In this document: positions 21,502-31,918 of the stretch, piece after piece
How positions within the stretch are numbered: position 1 is the first letter of the stretch
Layout: every line of letters begins with the position of its first letter
Assembly: GCF_000226115.1 (NCBI RefSeq)
Contig: NC_016460.1
Span: 3,038,001 to 3,102,000, forward strand
Reading direction: 5' to 3'
Length of the DNA stretch: 64,000 nt
Source: Thermothielavioides terrestris NRRL 8126
Taxonomy: Eukaryota; Ascomycota; Sordariomycetes; Sordariales; Chaetomiaceae
The notes under the pieces: generated by a model
The model's input: only the letters and a program-made list of their open reading frames with translations
What the model was told of the DNA's origin: nothing
The model's database searches: none
Program-made: the position numbers and the translations under genes

Positions 21502-21891
21502 GGTTATAGAGGTCCCGCCAAGACTAATTTCGGCCAATTGTCGGCAATGTTTTTACAGCGTCAATACCCCGCCAAGACCGCCAAGGGGTTTACACTATCG
21601 CTACGGGTTAGCCACGGGTTAGTTCGCCGGGGGTACGGGGGGCGGCGCCAGCCCCCCGCTGGTTAGGATTCGGGTTAAGGTTAGGGTGAGGGTCAAGGTT
21701 AGGGTGCGGGTTAACTTCGTTTTCTTTTTTTTCGATTTAGTTGAGGTTTAGTGAAGTTGTTGCTATAAGTCTTTGCGATTGTGCATTGTCGATGTTGCTC
21801 TAAGTCGTCGCGGCCCCGCTTACCCCGTGGCGATTGTAAATACTTGTAAGCGGCAACCTCCGAAATTAGTCTTGGCGGGACCTCTATAACC
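21502..21891. mobile_element. MITE-like element with 32-bp perfect terminal inverted repeats
   Basis: A 32-bp sequence starting GGTTATAGAGGTCCCGCC at 21502-21533 recurs as its exact reverse complement at 21860-21891. Between them lie 326 bp without coding capacity, including several degenerate GGGTTA/GGTTAGGG motifs and a GC-rich palindrome near 21640. GGCGGGGCG occurs as a direct repeat outside both ends (21488-21496 and 21898-21906), 5-6 bp from the inverted repeats. It could be a 9-bp target duplication of a Mutator-like element, or chance in GC-rich flank. No transposase is present, so it would be non-autonomous. Confidence 0.75.
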
Positions 21892-21909
21892 ACGACCGGC
21901 GGGGCGAGG

Positions 21910-22200
21910 TCAGGCCCTGCTCTTAGCCACGCTTGGAGGCTGGAATGACCTCGGGTCAGGAATGACGTAAGGCTTGCCTGGGCGCAAGTGCAGTTCGATG
22001 TTTTCCGTCTCTCCATCTTTCTCTTGCCCCTTGGAAGGACTCAATACCTTACGTGTCATCCTGGCATAGACCTGCTCGCCGTGGAAATCTGTTCGCAACA
22101 ACGCTCGCAAAACCGGCGGAAGCTGCAAAGCCGCCCGCGATTCAGATCTGTTGACGAAGGTATCGACCGCCTCGGCCCCTGCCGAAGCTTCGTGGATCAT
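21910..22200 (-). other. Open frame next to the inverted-repeat element, status uncertain
   Basis: A 96-residue frame from an ATG at 22200 has unusually protein-like composition (VDTFVNRSESRAALQLPPVL, VLSPSKGQEKDGETENIELH, PGKPYVIPDP) but no recognised domain. It ends 19 bp from the element. It could be a small gene, the end of a broken gene, or a promoter-region coincidence. Confidence 0.2.
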
Positions 22201-22942
22201 TGAATGTTTAACGAGTCACTCACGGTTAGCTTACACCACTTGGGTAAGGTATCTGGGGGTGCAGTCGCGCTATTCCGTTCATAGCGGAGGACCCCCAGCA
22301 GTGAGAACCCACCCGAGCACCCACCTGCACCTGCAGGGACGAACCACAGAACCCCGCCGCTCCCGGCCCTTCCCTCTTCGGCGCGCGCCCCACCTGCAGC
22401 AAGCCCCGCCTTTCCTGGGCATACCTTACCTGTGACGCGCCTGCCTGTCAACGTCAACTGCCCCCTCCCCAACCAAACGGCTTCGCTGAGAGTCACAACA
22501 TCGACCATCAACACAGCTTTCCTCTGCCCATCGCTCCGTCTCCGAAAGCAGCGAGTCTGTCATTCCCTATTGTCAAGAACGACTAGAGCAGACAAGCTTT
22601 CCCTTTTTTATCACCATAGGTACATTTGCATAAATCCGGCGTTTTGTTCTTTGGTGCATTTTCTTGGGTGGTAGCAGAGACGCTTCTCGACATTGCCGCT
22701 CCTTTGTCCGAACGGCCGAGCCGTCGCGAGTCTCCCGCTACCAAAGCAACCTCTCCTTACGGTCTCTGTCATACGTTGCCTCCCAACCTTTCGCAGTCAC
22801 TTTCATAGTCGACCCGAATTAAACGAGCCTAGTCGGACAACGCTCTTCCAGCCGGCGACGCGTTTTTCTCTACGCCGAGGCCTGCCCGCTCTTCCTTCGG
22901 TGCGGGCAGCACTCTGCTCGTGTTTCCCTCCACTTGCCGTTC

Positions 22943-25900
22943 ATGCCAGGTACGTCTCTCTCACCCAGGTCTCTGAACGCTCTGCATTTCTACCGATATT
23001 GAATTTCCCGGGGCCACATCGTTGTGCTTGTTTGGGCCGGGAGACGTCCTCCCCGTAGCCGTCTTGACCCGCTTTCCACATCCTCTGGAGTGAGGGCTAA
23101 CTCGTCTTGCTCGCCACAGCCTCGAAGAAAGACCGGAAGCATGGCAAGGATGGCGGCGGCGTGGTTGCAGCCGTGACCAAACATGGTGCTAAGTTCTCGT
23201 GGGTTCCCTCCGCTCCGATGAAACAGTCGTGCTGGGCTGGCCGTCACAGCTTTGTGGCTTCTGGTTGACCATGTCACAACAGCGAGGATACCACCAAGAA
23301 CGTGTCCCCAAGCCCCTCGCCCGTTATCTCCCCGGAGATAAATCCCTCCAGCGTCTCCTCCAACGACCACCCGGTCGCTTCCCCGTTGCTGGACGCAGTC
23401 TCGGCAACCTCCTACGCCACGAGCAACTCACCGAGCACGAGGGAATGGGCAAGAGGGCTCACCGCAGGCATGGCTGGGTCACCCGGGAATCTCATCAGTC
23501 TGATTGGGGAGTCCCCACCCACGGCTCCTTCCTCCTACGAGGACAGCCGCGGCATGCGGTCCGGCTGGTCTTCTCCCAGGCCCGGCGGGGGCTACCATCC
23601 ACCCTCTGCCTCGCCGCCGACCGCTGGACGACGCCCGCTAAGCTTCCACGCGGAAGGTGCTTACTCTCCGCCGGATGCCCACCTTCCGCTCGCCGCAGCT
23701 GCGGCAAGACGCAGCTCGATGCACTCGCACTACGCCCAGGTCAGGGCTGCCTCGAACCCACCGCTTCCGCATCAGGCGCAGCCGCACTTCTACGCCGCCC
23801 CTGCACTTGATGCTGACCTGCAGTCTCAGACGGGCATGAGGGCCGGCGAGAAGGGCTATTACTTTGGCTTTGACACCCTCTCGCCACAGAATAGCGACCG
23901 CGCTCCTGGAAAGGACACCGTGGTCCTGGCTGGGTATGAAGGTGGTCTCGAGGTGTTCTCTGTTGGAAAACGGGGCCTCGATAGAGTTGCCAGCCTAAAA
24001 GGTCTGCGCGGAGGAGTGTATCACGCCAAGGTTTTGCCGTGGACGCCCGACAATTCCGAACTGTTCCCCCTGATCGCGGTGGTCGTCCATGGCCCAACCA
24101 TCCCGCCACCGACCCCGGAAGTCAACGTGGAAGGCGACTACGATGCGGTTTCTGCCGACCGGTCCGAGGCCGTGACTAGCGCTAGCCCAGATCCTGCAGG
24201 CAGGAACGTGGGCCACAAAATGGCCCCTGGCTTCATCGACTCCTACCAGACAACCGTCGAGGTGCTCTCGCTGAAGACGGGCCGACAGGTGAGCGTACTT
24301 CTCGAGGCACCGAAGATACCCCTCAAGGCGTCCATTACCAGCCCGAGCTTTTGCCCGCCTCCGCCGACCGGTGCCTTCCGTATCTGTGCCGATGGCGGGA
24401 ATATTGTCGTGTCGTCCGGTATCACGGGCGAATGTTGGATTTATCGTCAAGCACCGGCCACGAACGAGCACCCGCTTCATTTCCGGTGCCATGGAAAGCT
24501 CTGGACTACGCTCCAGCAACCGCCGAAAGGCGAGGGAGCACAGGAACCCGAGCGAGGCCGTGCCCCCGCCATGCCGCCGCGCCCTCGACCTCAGGTTGCG
24601 ATCCTCAGCCTCCACGGCAGATGGATCGCCTACTGCCCTGCCACTCCATCGTCTCAGATTACGCTGCGCGCTTCAGTCCCAGTGCCTGTGTTTGGCCGTG
24701 CTCCAGGGCTTGCTACAGTGACCCCGCCGCAGTTGCCGCCTGCCAATTCCGACCTCGATCTCCCTTTGTCCGAGAGTGTCGTGAACAAGATCATGCGGGA
24801 TGCTACTCAAGAGCTCATCCAGGGCGCGAAATGGGTTGGAAAGCAGGGTTGGCAGGCCTGGAACAATTACTGGAATCCGCAGCCGAGCCAGCAACCGCGG
24901 TCACCGACTCTGGGGCCGCGAAGCTGGGATGGGGCGGGTACGGTGTCTCCCGAGCCCGTTCAGTTTCCGCCGACGCACGGTGCCGTTTCCCAGCCGGTGG
25001 TGAAAGAACCAGGGATGGTCTCTATCTTGGATATCGAAACCCTCGGTTCTTCTGTGAACCCGCACCCTGTGACCACCTTTGCAGTTCCCCACGGCTGCAG
25101 CTTTCTGTCGTTCTCGCCATCTGGCCTCTCCCTCTTCAGCGCCAGCAGCAAGGGCGACGTGCAGACAGTGTGGGATCTGATGCGCATCCAATATACCAAG
25201 TCCTCGCCCCTGCAGGCCGCTGGTCCGTCTTCTGGCGGGGGACCAAGGGTGCGCCAGATCGCGCAGTTCTCTCGCCTGACAGTCGCACGCATCGTTGACG
25301 TCGCTTGGACCGGACCAAACGGCGAGCGGCTAGCTATGGTGACGGAACGGGGCACTGTCCATTTGCTGGATATGCCTTCGAGCGCCTTCACATGGCCTCC
25401 CCCTCGCCGTCGGCGTTCCCAAGAGGCGAAGAGCGCGGCTGCAGAGGGGCCAGCTTCTGCCGTCTCAATCGCGTCGAATGCTCTTAGCTCTGTCCGCGAT
25501 GTCGCGCGGCCCCTCCTCAGCCGGCAGCGCAGGAGCAACTCCAACGCGACGCCGGTGGCAGGCGGAGCCATTGGAGATTATGCCGCCCATGGAGGCAAGG
25601 TGATTGCCGCTAGCATCAGCCATTCGCTGGGTCGGACTGGCAACGCCATCAACCAGCTCCGACACACGGGGGAGAACAGGGTCTCGCTTCCGGCGTCGGC
25701 TACGCTCCCCGGGCCGTCGTGCGTGATCTGGATCAGTGGAAAGAAGGACCACTCTCTTTCCGTCCTCGGCGGCGGCTTTGTCCGGACGTTCCCGGCTAAG
25801 AGGCGCAAGACGGCCTCCGGGGACGGCAAGGGCGCAGCTCGCCTGTCGCGATACACTGATTTCCGAGTTCCCCTGCTGCCGGACGATCGCCTGTCCCCGC

Positions 25901-26547
25901 TCGTCAAGAGCCTCGTGGACCCTGATGAGTACCTGGAGTTCACAGAGAGGGATCTAGATGGCGGCACCAGCACCTTGGTGCTGAACCAACCTAGGCTACG
26001 TACCCGGACGCACGATCATAGCGCAGAATCATCTATCCCTCAGGCCGAGATTGAATCGAGCGCGCCGTACCAGCCGTTCCACACAGACCGCCGGGTGGCG
26101 CTGTATGAGACACTGCCACCACAACCGGGGCCACCACAACGGGAGCTGGATCTTACCGCCCTTATGGCGGCGACTTCGTTAGAAGAGGCGCCAGCAGAGC
26201 CCACGCCGCGCCGGAAGAAAGGGGCAAGACAATCCCCAGCTCAGTACACCCCAGTCGACTCTCCGCCGTCATCCGCTGCCTGGGTTTTTGGGCAGCCCAT
26301 AGCGGCCACGAAACTCGATCTCGGCCTGCCCGATTTGCTCGAGGACGAATCGTACAACGTCCCGCTTGATGCCTCGCGCGCGCTGCCGGCTTCTGCGATG
26401 GAGAGAATCCTTCACCGCACCGACGACGAGGAGGCGCAGATCGTGGTGACGACGCGCAGGAGACGCGGCGCTGCGCCTGCTCGGGACGACGACGGCTTTT
26501 TTGAAGACGACTGCGAGGTGCTCGACTTTGCCGACCAGCGGGTGTAA
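22943..26547 (+). CDS. BCAS3-domain WD40 protein
   Basis: Exons 22943-22949 (7 nt: ATG, CCA, G), 23120-23198 and 23283-26547 encode 1116 residues. The frame joins only with the GTGGGT donor at 23199, giving MPASKKDRKHGKDGGG... then SEDTTKNVSPSPSP. A Ser/Pro-rich N-terminus (to ~180) precedes a divergent beta-propeller: DTVVLAGYEGGLEVFSVGK, VVVHGPTIPPPTPEV, QTTVEVLSLKTGRQVSVLL, GGNIVVSSGITGECWIYRQ and AILSLHGRWIAYCPATPS. Then comes the BCAS3 block GMVSILDIETLG, FAVPHGCSFLSFSPSGLSLF, VQTVWDLMRI and LAMVTERGTVHLLDMPS. BCAS3 proteins are WD40/PROPPIN-related and bind phosphoinositides at autophagosome formation sites in animals. A similar role here is inference. The C-terminus is acidic with aromatic residues. 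Confidence 0.85.
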
Positions 26548-27700
26548 GCAGTCGATTTTTTTTGGCTGTTCGGGGAACGGGTTGGTGCCCGGGTGTCTGT
26601 GGTGTCTGTGAGTGAAGCGGCTTTGAATTCTGGTTCCGGCCTGCGCCGCGCTGCGCTGCGCTGTACTTTCACGGTCATTCTGCCCTGCCCTGAGCTCAAG
26701 AGGGCGATGCAGTGTTTTTTTGTTATACAGCGTCGCTGGATTGTGTGGATTTGGAGTTGGTGGTTCACTGCATATCGGCATGGGTATTGGGAATGATCAT
26801 TTGGGTACTAATTTGGAGCCGGTGGTCACTCCTGTCCACTCCTCGTACTCTGCTCAGTCGAGCCAGGATCGGATTGGGTTATCTGGCTGTTCGACGGGTG
26901 TTCTTGGACAACTTCAACTACCTTGTACGGGCAGCATCATGCTGGATGTGGTGACGAGTCTGGCCGCCTGATGTTGAGTACTTCGGTAGATAGGCCTATA
27001 TGTCCAAGTTACGCCCATGGCTGGCTGGCATTGTCAAATACTCGGGTAAGGCAGAGGGTTCTCAGGTGGCAGTGGAGGTGCAGTTTGGCTTCAGCCCTCC
27101 ACTTCGGGGCCCCAGGGCTGCATGCGGGAGGGGCGGTGGCCTAGGGATGACCTACTGCAGGAGGAAAACCATCTGAATTCTACATCGCACCCTCTTGCAG
27201 GTCCCGGACGCAGCGTCGCCCATGATATATAGCTCGGCATTTTTTTTCTCCTCACACCCGGGTAACCCACACGATACCCACAGCTAGCCCAACACCGGAG
27301 GCAGCAGTCACAACGAGAGTGTGGTCTCCCCCTCAGCCTACCCCTCCCCAGCTCCGACCGGTTGTCCAGCCTCATCACCAATTCTTCGTTCGCACCCTGT
27401 TCCTCTCCCCACCCCACCCTCCTCTCCGCTCTGTCGTCTCCAATCGCCACTCCTACTTCCGACCACTCCCACCACTGCTACCATCATCGCCAATCTATCC
27501 CCTCCAATCCGGTCGCCTCGCCGTGCCGCATGCCATACCATACCAAGCTCCAACAGTCGGCCGGGTAAGGATTACGACACACACAGGCAAAGAAGAAATA
27601 GATACCCCATCGTTGTCGTTGTTGTTGCTGTTGTTGTTGGTGTTGCTGTGCGTATGTGTATGTGTGTGTGGGGTGGTCCGTGTTGCGGTTGCAAATCCAA
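26548..27700. other. Intergenic 1.15 kb between convergent genes
   Basis: No gene is supported. A TATATAG sequence at about 27228 followed by a 300-nt pyrimidine-rich stretch looks promoter/leader-like on the plus strand, but no coding exon follows except antisense to DPM2. Confidence 0.5.
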
Positions 27701-28146
27701 CTACGCCTTCTTCTTCGCCGCCGCCGCCGCCGCCTTCGCCTTGGCCGCCTTCTTGCGGTTGCTGCGGATCATGACCACGCTGAGGAAGGAGCCGACCACG
27801 GCCGAGCCGAGCAGCAGCAGGATCACGGGCAGGCGGATCGCCCAGACGCGCGGGGGGAAGAAGGACTGCAGCGGGTGGTCTGAGTCGACGAAGGGCTGGT
27901 TTGGGGGAGTTAGTGGATGGGTGGCTGGTGGGTGATATCTTGGGGCGGGGAGGAGGGACTGGGACGGGGGGATAAGGTGGCTTTATTTACCATCAACAGG
28001 GTCCAAATTGTGTAGTAGAGGAAGACGACTGAGGCGGCCACGAGCATGGCGAGGCCGACGAGTTTGTCGAGCTGGGTACGAAGGAGATTGGTTAGTTGAG
28101 GTCAGGGAAAGGGACGTTGTCGGGTTGGGCAGGGCGCACACACCAT
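27701..28146 (-). CDS. DPM2: Dolichol-phosphate-mannose synthase regulatory subunit Dpm2
   Basis: Three minus-strand exons: 28146-28144 (the ATG alone), 28071-27991 and 27895-27701, together 92 residues. The protein has two membrane helices, LVGLAMLVAASVVFLYYTIW and IRLPVILLLLGSAVVGSFLS, separated by the conserved PFVDSDHPLQSFFPPRVWA loop. It ends in a Lys/Ala-rich cytosolic tail (NRKKAAKAKAAAA). This is the Dpm2 family, which stabilises the catalytic Dpm1 in the ER membrane and supports GPI anchor and N-glycan precursor synthesis. The fold and loop are diagnostic. An initiator exon of only three nucleotides is unusual but is forced by frame: MLDKLVGLAMLV is the only sensible start, with a GTGTGT donor right after ATG. 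Confidence 0.9.
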
Positions 28147-28699
28147 TGTTGGAGAGTTACAGGGCGGAGAAGTTAGATTGGGTGTGAGATCAGTTGCGCA
28201 GCGTCGTCATGCGATGTTGCAAATCTGTCGCAGTCAAAAATCGCGAGTGTGTAGGTTACCTTACGGACACATGGCCCGGATGAAGCGTTGCGCTGGCGGT
28301 CCGCGATGATGCGCCACGGTGACCTCTCAGAAAAGACGTGGTCAGGGGTTCGCGTTCGTTAGCGCCGTTAGCGCGTCCATGCTGGTGCAGTTGGCAGTTC
28401 CCGGCAGGCAACGATCCTGCCTAGCAGTGGGCCGAAGTGGGGCGCAGTGGCCTCCCGGCTTGCAGCTTGGCGGCTCCAGCCTCGTGAAAAGTGGCCGGCC
28501 GTTAACGAACATTTTAGCTCTGGCTTTGCTTGCCTATCGCGGACGCCGTCACGTTTGCCTCCCAAGGGAACGAGATCCAATTGTTCTCCCCGTCGATTTG
28601 GGTTCCCGGCGCGCCACATTTGCCCCGTCCTTACAGACAGCGACTCTGCCTGCCATTTTCAACGACAGCCGCCCTTGAAACTGACGAAGGGCAAGGACG
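28147..28699. promoter_or_regulatory. Shared divergent promoter region DPM2 / CWC22
   Basis: These 553 bp separate two divergently transcribed housekeeping genes. I see no clear TATA box and no extra gene. Confidence 0.5.
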
Positions 28700-31600
28700 A
28701 TGGCGTCGGCAGACACCGAGGCGCTGTCGCGCGCCCCTCTGCACGACCGGGCACCGTCACGGTCACCATCCCCCATCGACCGTCGCCGGTCTTCGAGCCC
28801 CAGGCGAGGCCGCTCGTTCTCCCGAGACTCGCGAGAAATGATGTCGCCGCCGCCTCGTGATCGATCTCGCTCCCCTTCCCGCGACCGCGACCACGACCGC
28901 GACCGCGATCAATCTCCCGCCCGTTCTCCCCCCAGACGACGTTCGCCGCCGCCGGCCCGCCGCGATGTCGACAGGTACCGCCCAGCCAAGAAGGAGCGCT
29001 CGCCGCCTCCTGCGCCTCCGCCTGCGCCTCCGGCCAAGACTGAGGAGGAAAAGCTGGCCGACGCCAGAGCCGAGTACCAGAAGCTGCTTAATCTGCGCAG
29101 CCAGGGCGTGTATCTGCCGCCGCAGAAGCTGCGCGCCCTCCAGGCGGCCATCACCGACAAGAGCACCCCGGAATACCAGCGCATGGCCTGGGACGCCCTG
29201 AAGAAGTCCATCAACGGCCTCGTGAACAAGGTCAACACGGGGAACATCAAGTTCGTCGTGCCCGAGCTGTTCGGGGAGAACCTCATCCGCGGCCGCGGCC
29301 TGTTCTGCCAGAGCCTGCTGAAGGCCCAGCACGCCAGCTTGCCCTTCACGCCCATCTACGCCTGCCTGGCAGCCATCTGCAACACCAAGCTGCCGCAGGT
29401 CGGCGAGCTGCTGGTCAAGCGCCTGATCATGCGCTTCCGCAAGGCTTTCAAGCGGAACGACAAGGCCGTGTGCCTGTCGTCGACCATGTTCATCGCCCAT
29501 CTGGTCAACAACCAGGTGGTGCACGAGATGCTGGCCGCCCAGATCTTGCTCCTGCTGCTGCAGAAGCCGACCGACGACAGCGTCGAGATCGCCGTCGGCT
29601 TCATGCGCGAGGTCGGCTTGTTCCTCGAGGAGATGTCGCCCGCCATTGCCCACGCCGTGTTTGACCAGTTCAGGAACATCCTGCACGAGGCCGACATCGA
29701 CCGCCGCACCCAGTACATGATCGAGGTGCTGTTCCAGGTGCGAAAGGACAAGTACAAGGACAACCCGGTCATCAAGGAGGAGCTGGACCTGGTCGAGGAG
29801 GAGGACCAGATTACGCACCGCATCGGGCTTGACGACGACATCAACACCCAGGACGGCTTGAACGTCTTCAAGTACGACCCCGACTGGGAGGCCAACGAGG
29901 AGGAGTACAAGCGGCTGAAGGCCGAGATCCTGGGAGAGGGCAGCGACGAGGAGGATGAGGAAGAAGAATCGGAGAGCGAGTCCGAGGAAGAGGACGAGGA
30001 GCAGAAGGCGATGGAGATCAAGGACCAGAGCAACGCCGACCTGGTCAACCTGAGACGGACGATATATCTCACCATACAGTCGAGCGCGGATCCCGAGGAG
30101 GCCGCGCACAAGCTGATGAAGCTGCGGCTCCCCGCCGGCCAGGAGCCCGAGCTGGTCTCCATGATCGTCGAGTCGTGCGCGCAGGAGAAAGTGTACGTCA
30201 AGTTCATGGGCTTACTGGGAGAGCGGTTTGCGCGCCTGAACCGCATGTGGATGGACCTGTTCGAGGAGTCGTTTATGAAGTACTACTCGACCATCCACCG
30301 CTACGAGACCAACAAGCTGCGGAACATTGCCCGCTTCTTCAGCCACCTGCTCTCCTTCGACTCCATCGGCTGGCACGTCCTGTCCGTTATCCACCTCAAC
30401 GAGGAGGAAACCACGTCAGCCAGCCGCGTCTTCATCAAGATCCTGTTCGAAGACTTGCAGGAGAACATGGGCACGGCGAAGCTGAAGGCGCGGTTGAGCG
30501 ACGAGGCGCTGCAGCCCAGCCTGCAGGGCATCTTTCCGCACGACACCCCGCGCAACATCCGCTTCGCCATCAATTACTTCACCGCCATCAAGATGGGCTA
30601 CCTCACCGACGAGATGCGCACGTTCCTGGCCAACATGCCGAAGCCAACCCTGCCGGCACCCCCTGCAGAATCGGACTCGGAGTCGGTGTCCAGCTACTCT
30701 TCCTATACGCGGTCCTCCTACTCATCTCGGTCGCGCTCCCGCACCCCGCGCAGGGCCGTCGACCGCGGCCGTTCCACCTCGCGCACCCCGCCGCGCAGGG
30801 CGCGGGGGCGATCCTACACGCGCAGCCGCAGCTATACGCGCTCCATCTCCACAGGCCGCAGCCCATCCCGCTCCCGCTCCCCTTCCCCTGCCCCGCGCCG
30901 TAGCCGCGCCCGCAGCAGCCTAAGCCGCACGCCAAGCCGGAGCCGAAGTCCGGTCCGAGCCCGGAACCGAGGCCGAAGCTACACGCGCTCGCCGTCGCCC
31001 CGCTCGCCGTCGCGTTCGCGCTCCCCGCTGTCTCCCCCCCGCCGCGGGGGCCGTCCCCACTCCCCTTCCCGCTCGCGCAGCCCGTCCTACTCGCGCTCGC
31101 CGTCGCCTTCTTCAACCCCGCGCTCCCGCTTCCGCTCCCGCTCCCGCTCCCCCTCCGCCACCGGCGCGTCCGCTAATCAGCGCCGCCGCAAACAGCCGTC
31201 TTACTCGCCCGGCCGCCGCTCGCCTCCTCCTCCTCCTCCCCCGCCGGCGGTGCGCCAGCAGAGGCGGGACAGCTACAGCCGGTCGCCCAGCCGTTCGAGA
31301 AGGGAGGCGGGGTTGGCGGCGCGGCGCCGCTCGGCGTCCCCGACGCCTTCTAGGTCCAGGTCCAGGTCCCCCATGTCGAGGTCCAGGTCCAGGTCCAGGT
31401 CGATGTCGAGGTCAATGTCTCCTCCTGTGCGGGGCGGACGCGGGGCGGGTGAGAACGCGAGAGGTGCGCCGCCCGCTTATGCCGGTACTGCTGGTGCTGC
31501 TGCTGGTGCTGCTCGCGGCGGGGGGAGGGGGTACTCCTACTCGCCCTCGCGGTCGAGGAGTCCGCCCCCGGTGCGCGCTGACCGCGCTGGTGGTGGAAGG

Positions 31601-31918
31601 GGTGGGTATGGGTACGGGTACGGCGGTGGTGGCTATCGGGACTGGGACAGGGAGGACAGAGACAGGGGTCGTGGTGGTGGTGGTGGTTATTATAGCAGTC
31701 GGGGGGGTGGTGGGTACCGGGATAGGCAGGACGAGAGGGACGGGTATCGCGGCAGGAGGGACTGGCGGAGTCGGTCGCGGTCGCGGTCGCCGGTGCGGAG
31801 TCCCGTGGGAGGGGGAGGTGGTTCTGGTTCTGGCGGTGGGAAACGGAGGAGGTATTACAGCAGCTCGCGGTCGAGGTCGCCGCCGGTGCCTGCGAAGCGG
31901 GGGAGGGTGGATGCTTAG
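28700..31918 (+). CDS. CWC22: Pre-mRNA splicing factor Cwc22 (nucampholin)
   Basis: A single exon encodes 1072 residues. An Arg/Ser/Asp-rich N-terminus (1-115) leads into the conserved helix AEYQKLLNLRSQGVYLPPQK. The MIF4G domain follows (~150-345: STPEYQRMAWDALKKSINGL, IKFVVPELFGENLIRGRGLF, NNQVVHEMLAAQILLLLLQK), then an acidic linker. The MA3 domain lies at ~440-560 (NLRRTIYLTIQSSADPEEAA, AQEKVYVKFMGLLGERF). The sequence YYSTIHRYETNKLRNIARFF is typical of Cwc22. Cwc22 is needed for the first catalytic step of splicing and in animals loads eIF4A3 of the exon-junction complex. The C-terminal ~400 residues are RS repeats passing into GYGYGGGG/RGG segments. This tail is much longer than in yeast and overlaps long antisense open frames that are shadows. 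Confidence 0.95.
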   Translation: MASADTEALSRAPLHDRAPSRSPSPIDRRRSSSPRRGRSFSRDSREMMSPPPRDRSRSPSRDRDHDRDRDQSPARSPPRRRSPPPARRDVDRYRPAKKERSPPPAPPPAPPAKTEEEKLADARAEYQKLLNLRSQGVYLPPQKLRALQAAITDKSTPEYQRMAWDALKKSINGLVNKVNTGNIKFVVPELFGENLIRGRGLFCQSLLKAQHASLPFTPIYACLAAICNTKLPQVGELLVKRLIMRFRKAFKRNDKAVCLSSTMFIAHLVNNQVVHEMLAAQILLLLLQKPTDDSVEIAVGFMREVGLFLEEMSPAIAHAVFDQFRNILHEADIDRRTQYMIEVLFQVRKDKYKDNPVIKEELDLVEEEDQITHRIGLDDDINTQDGLNVFKYDPDWEANEEEYKRLKAEILGEGSDEEDEEEESESESEEEDEEQKAMEIKDQSNADLVNLRRTIYLTIQSSADPEEAAHKLMKLRLPAGQEPELVSMIVESCAQEKVYVKFMGLLGERFARLNRMWMDLFEESFMKYYSTIHRYETNKLRNIARFFSHLLSFDSIGWHVLSVIHLNEEETTSASRVFIKILFEDLQENMGTAKLKARLSDEALQPSLQGIFPHDTPRNIRFAINYFTAIKMGYLTDEMRTFLANMPKPTLPAPPAESDSESVSSYSSYTRSSYSSRSRSRTPRRAVDRGRSTSRTPPRRARGRSYTRSRSYTRSISTGRSPSRSRSPSPAPRRSRARSSLSRTPSRSRSPVRARNRGRSYTRSPSPRSPSRSRSPLSPPRRGGRPHSPSRSRSPSYSRSPSPSSTPRSRFRSRSRSPSATGASANQRRRKQPSYSPGRRSPPPPPPPPAVRQQRRDSYSRSPSRSRREAGLAARRRSASPTPSRSRSRSPMSRSRSRSRSMSRSMSPPVRGGRGAGENARGAPPAYAGTAGAAAGAARGGGRGYSYSPSRSRSPPPVRADRAGGGRGGYGYGYGGGGYRDWDREDRDRGRGGGGGYYSSRGGGGYRDRQDERDGYRGRRDWRSRSRSRSPVRSPVGGGGGSGSGGGKRRRYYSSSRSRSPPVPAKRGRVDA

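Larger units (their letters stand above)
20724..22942. other. Intergenic 2.2 kb with A-tract and inverted-repeat element
   Basis: It holds a purine tract (20780-20933), a MITE-like element (21502-21891) with degenerate TTAGGG motifs, a minus-strand open frame of unknown status (21910-22200), and a CT-rich leader before the BCAS3-like gene. Confidence 0.6.

Noticed and set aside
28763..30109. 448-residue minus-strand open frame
   Set aside because: It is antisense to the conserved CWC22 frame and consists of Leu/Val/Asp-biased shadow sequence created by the GC-rich codons of the sense gene.
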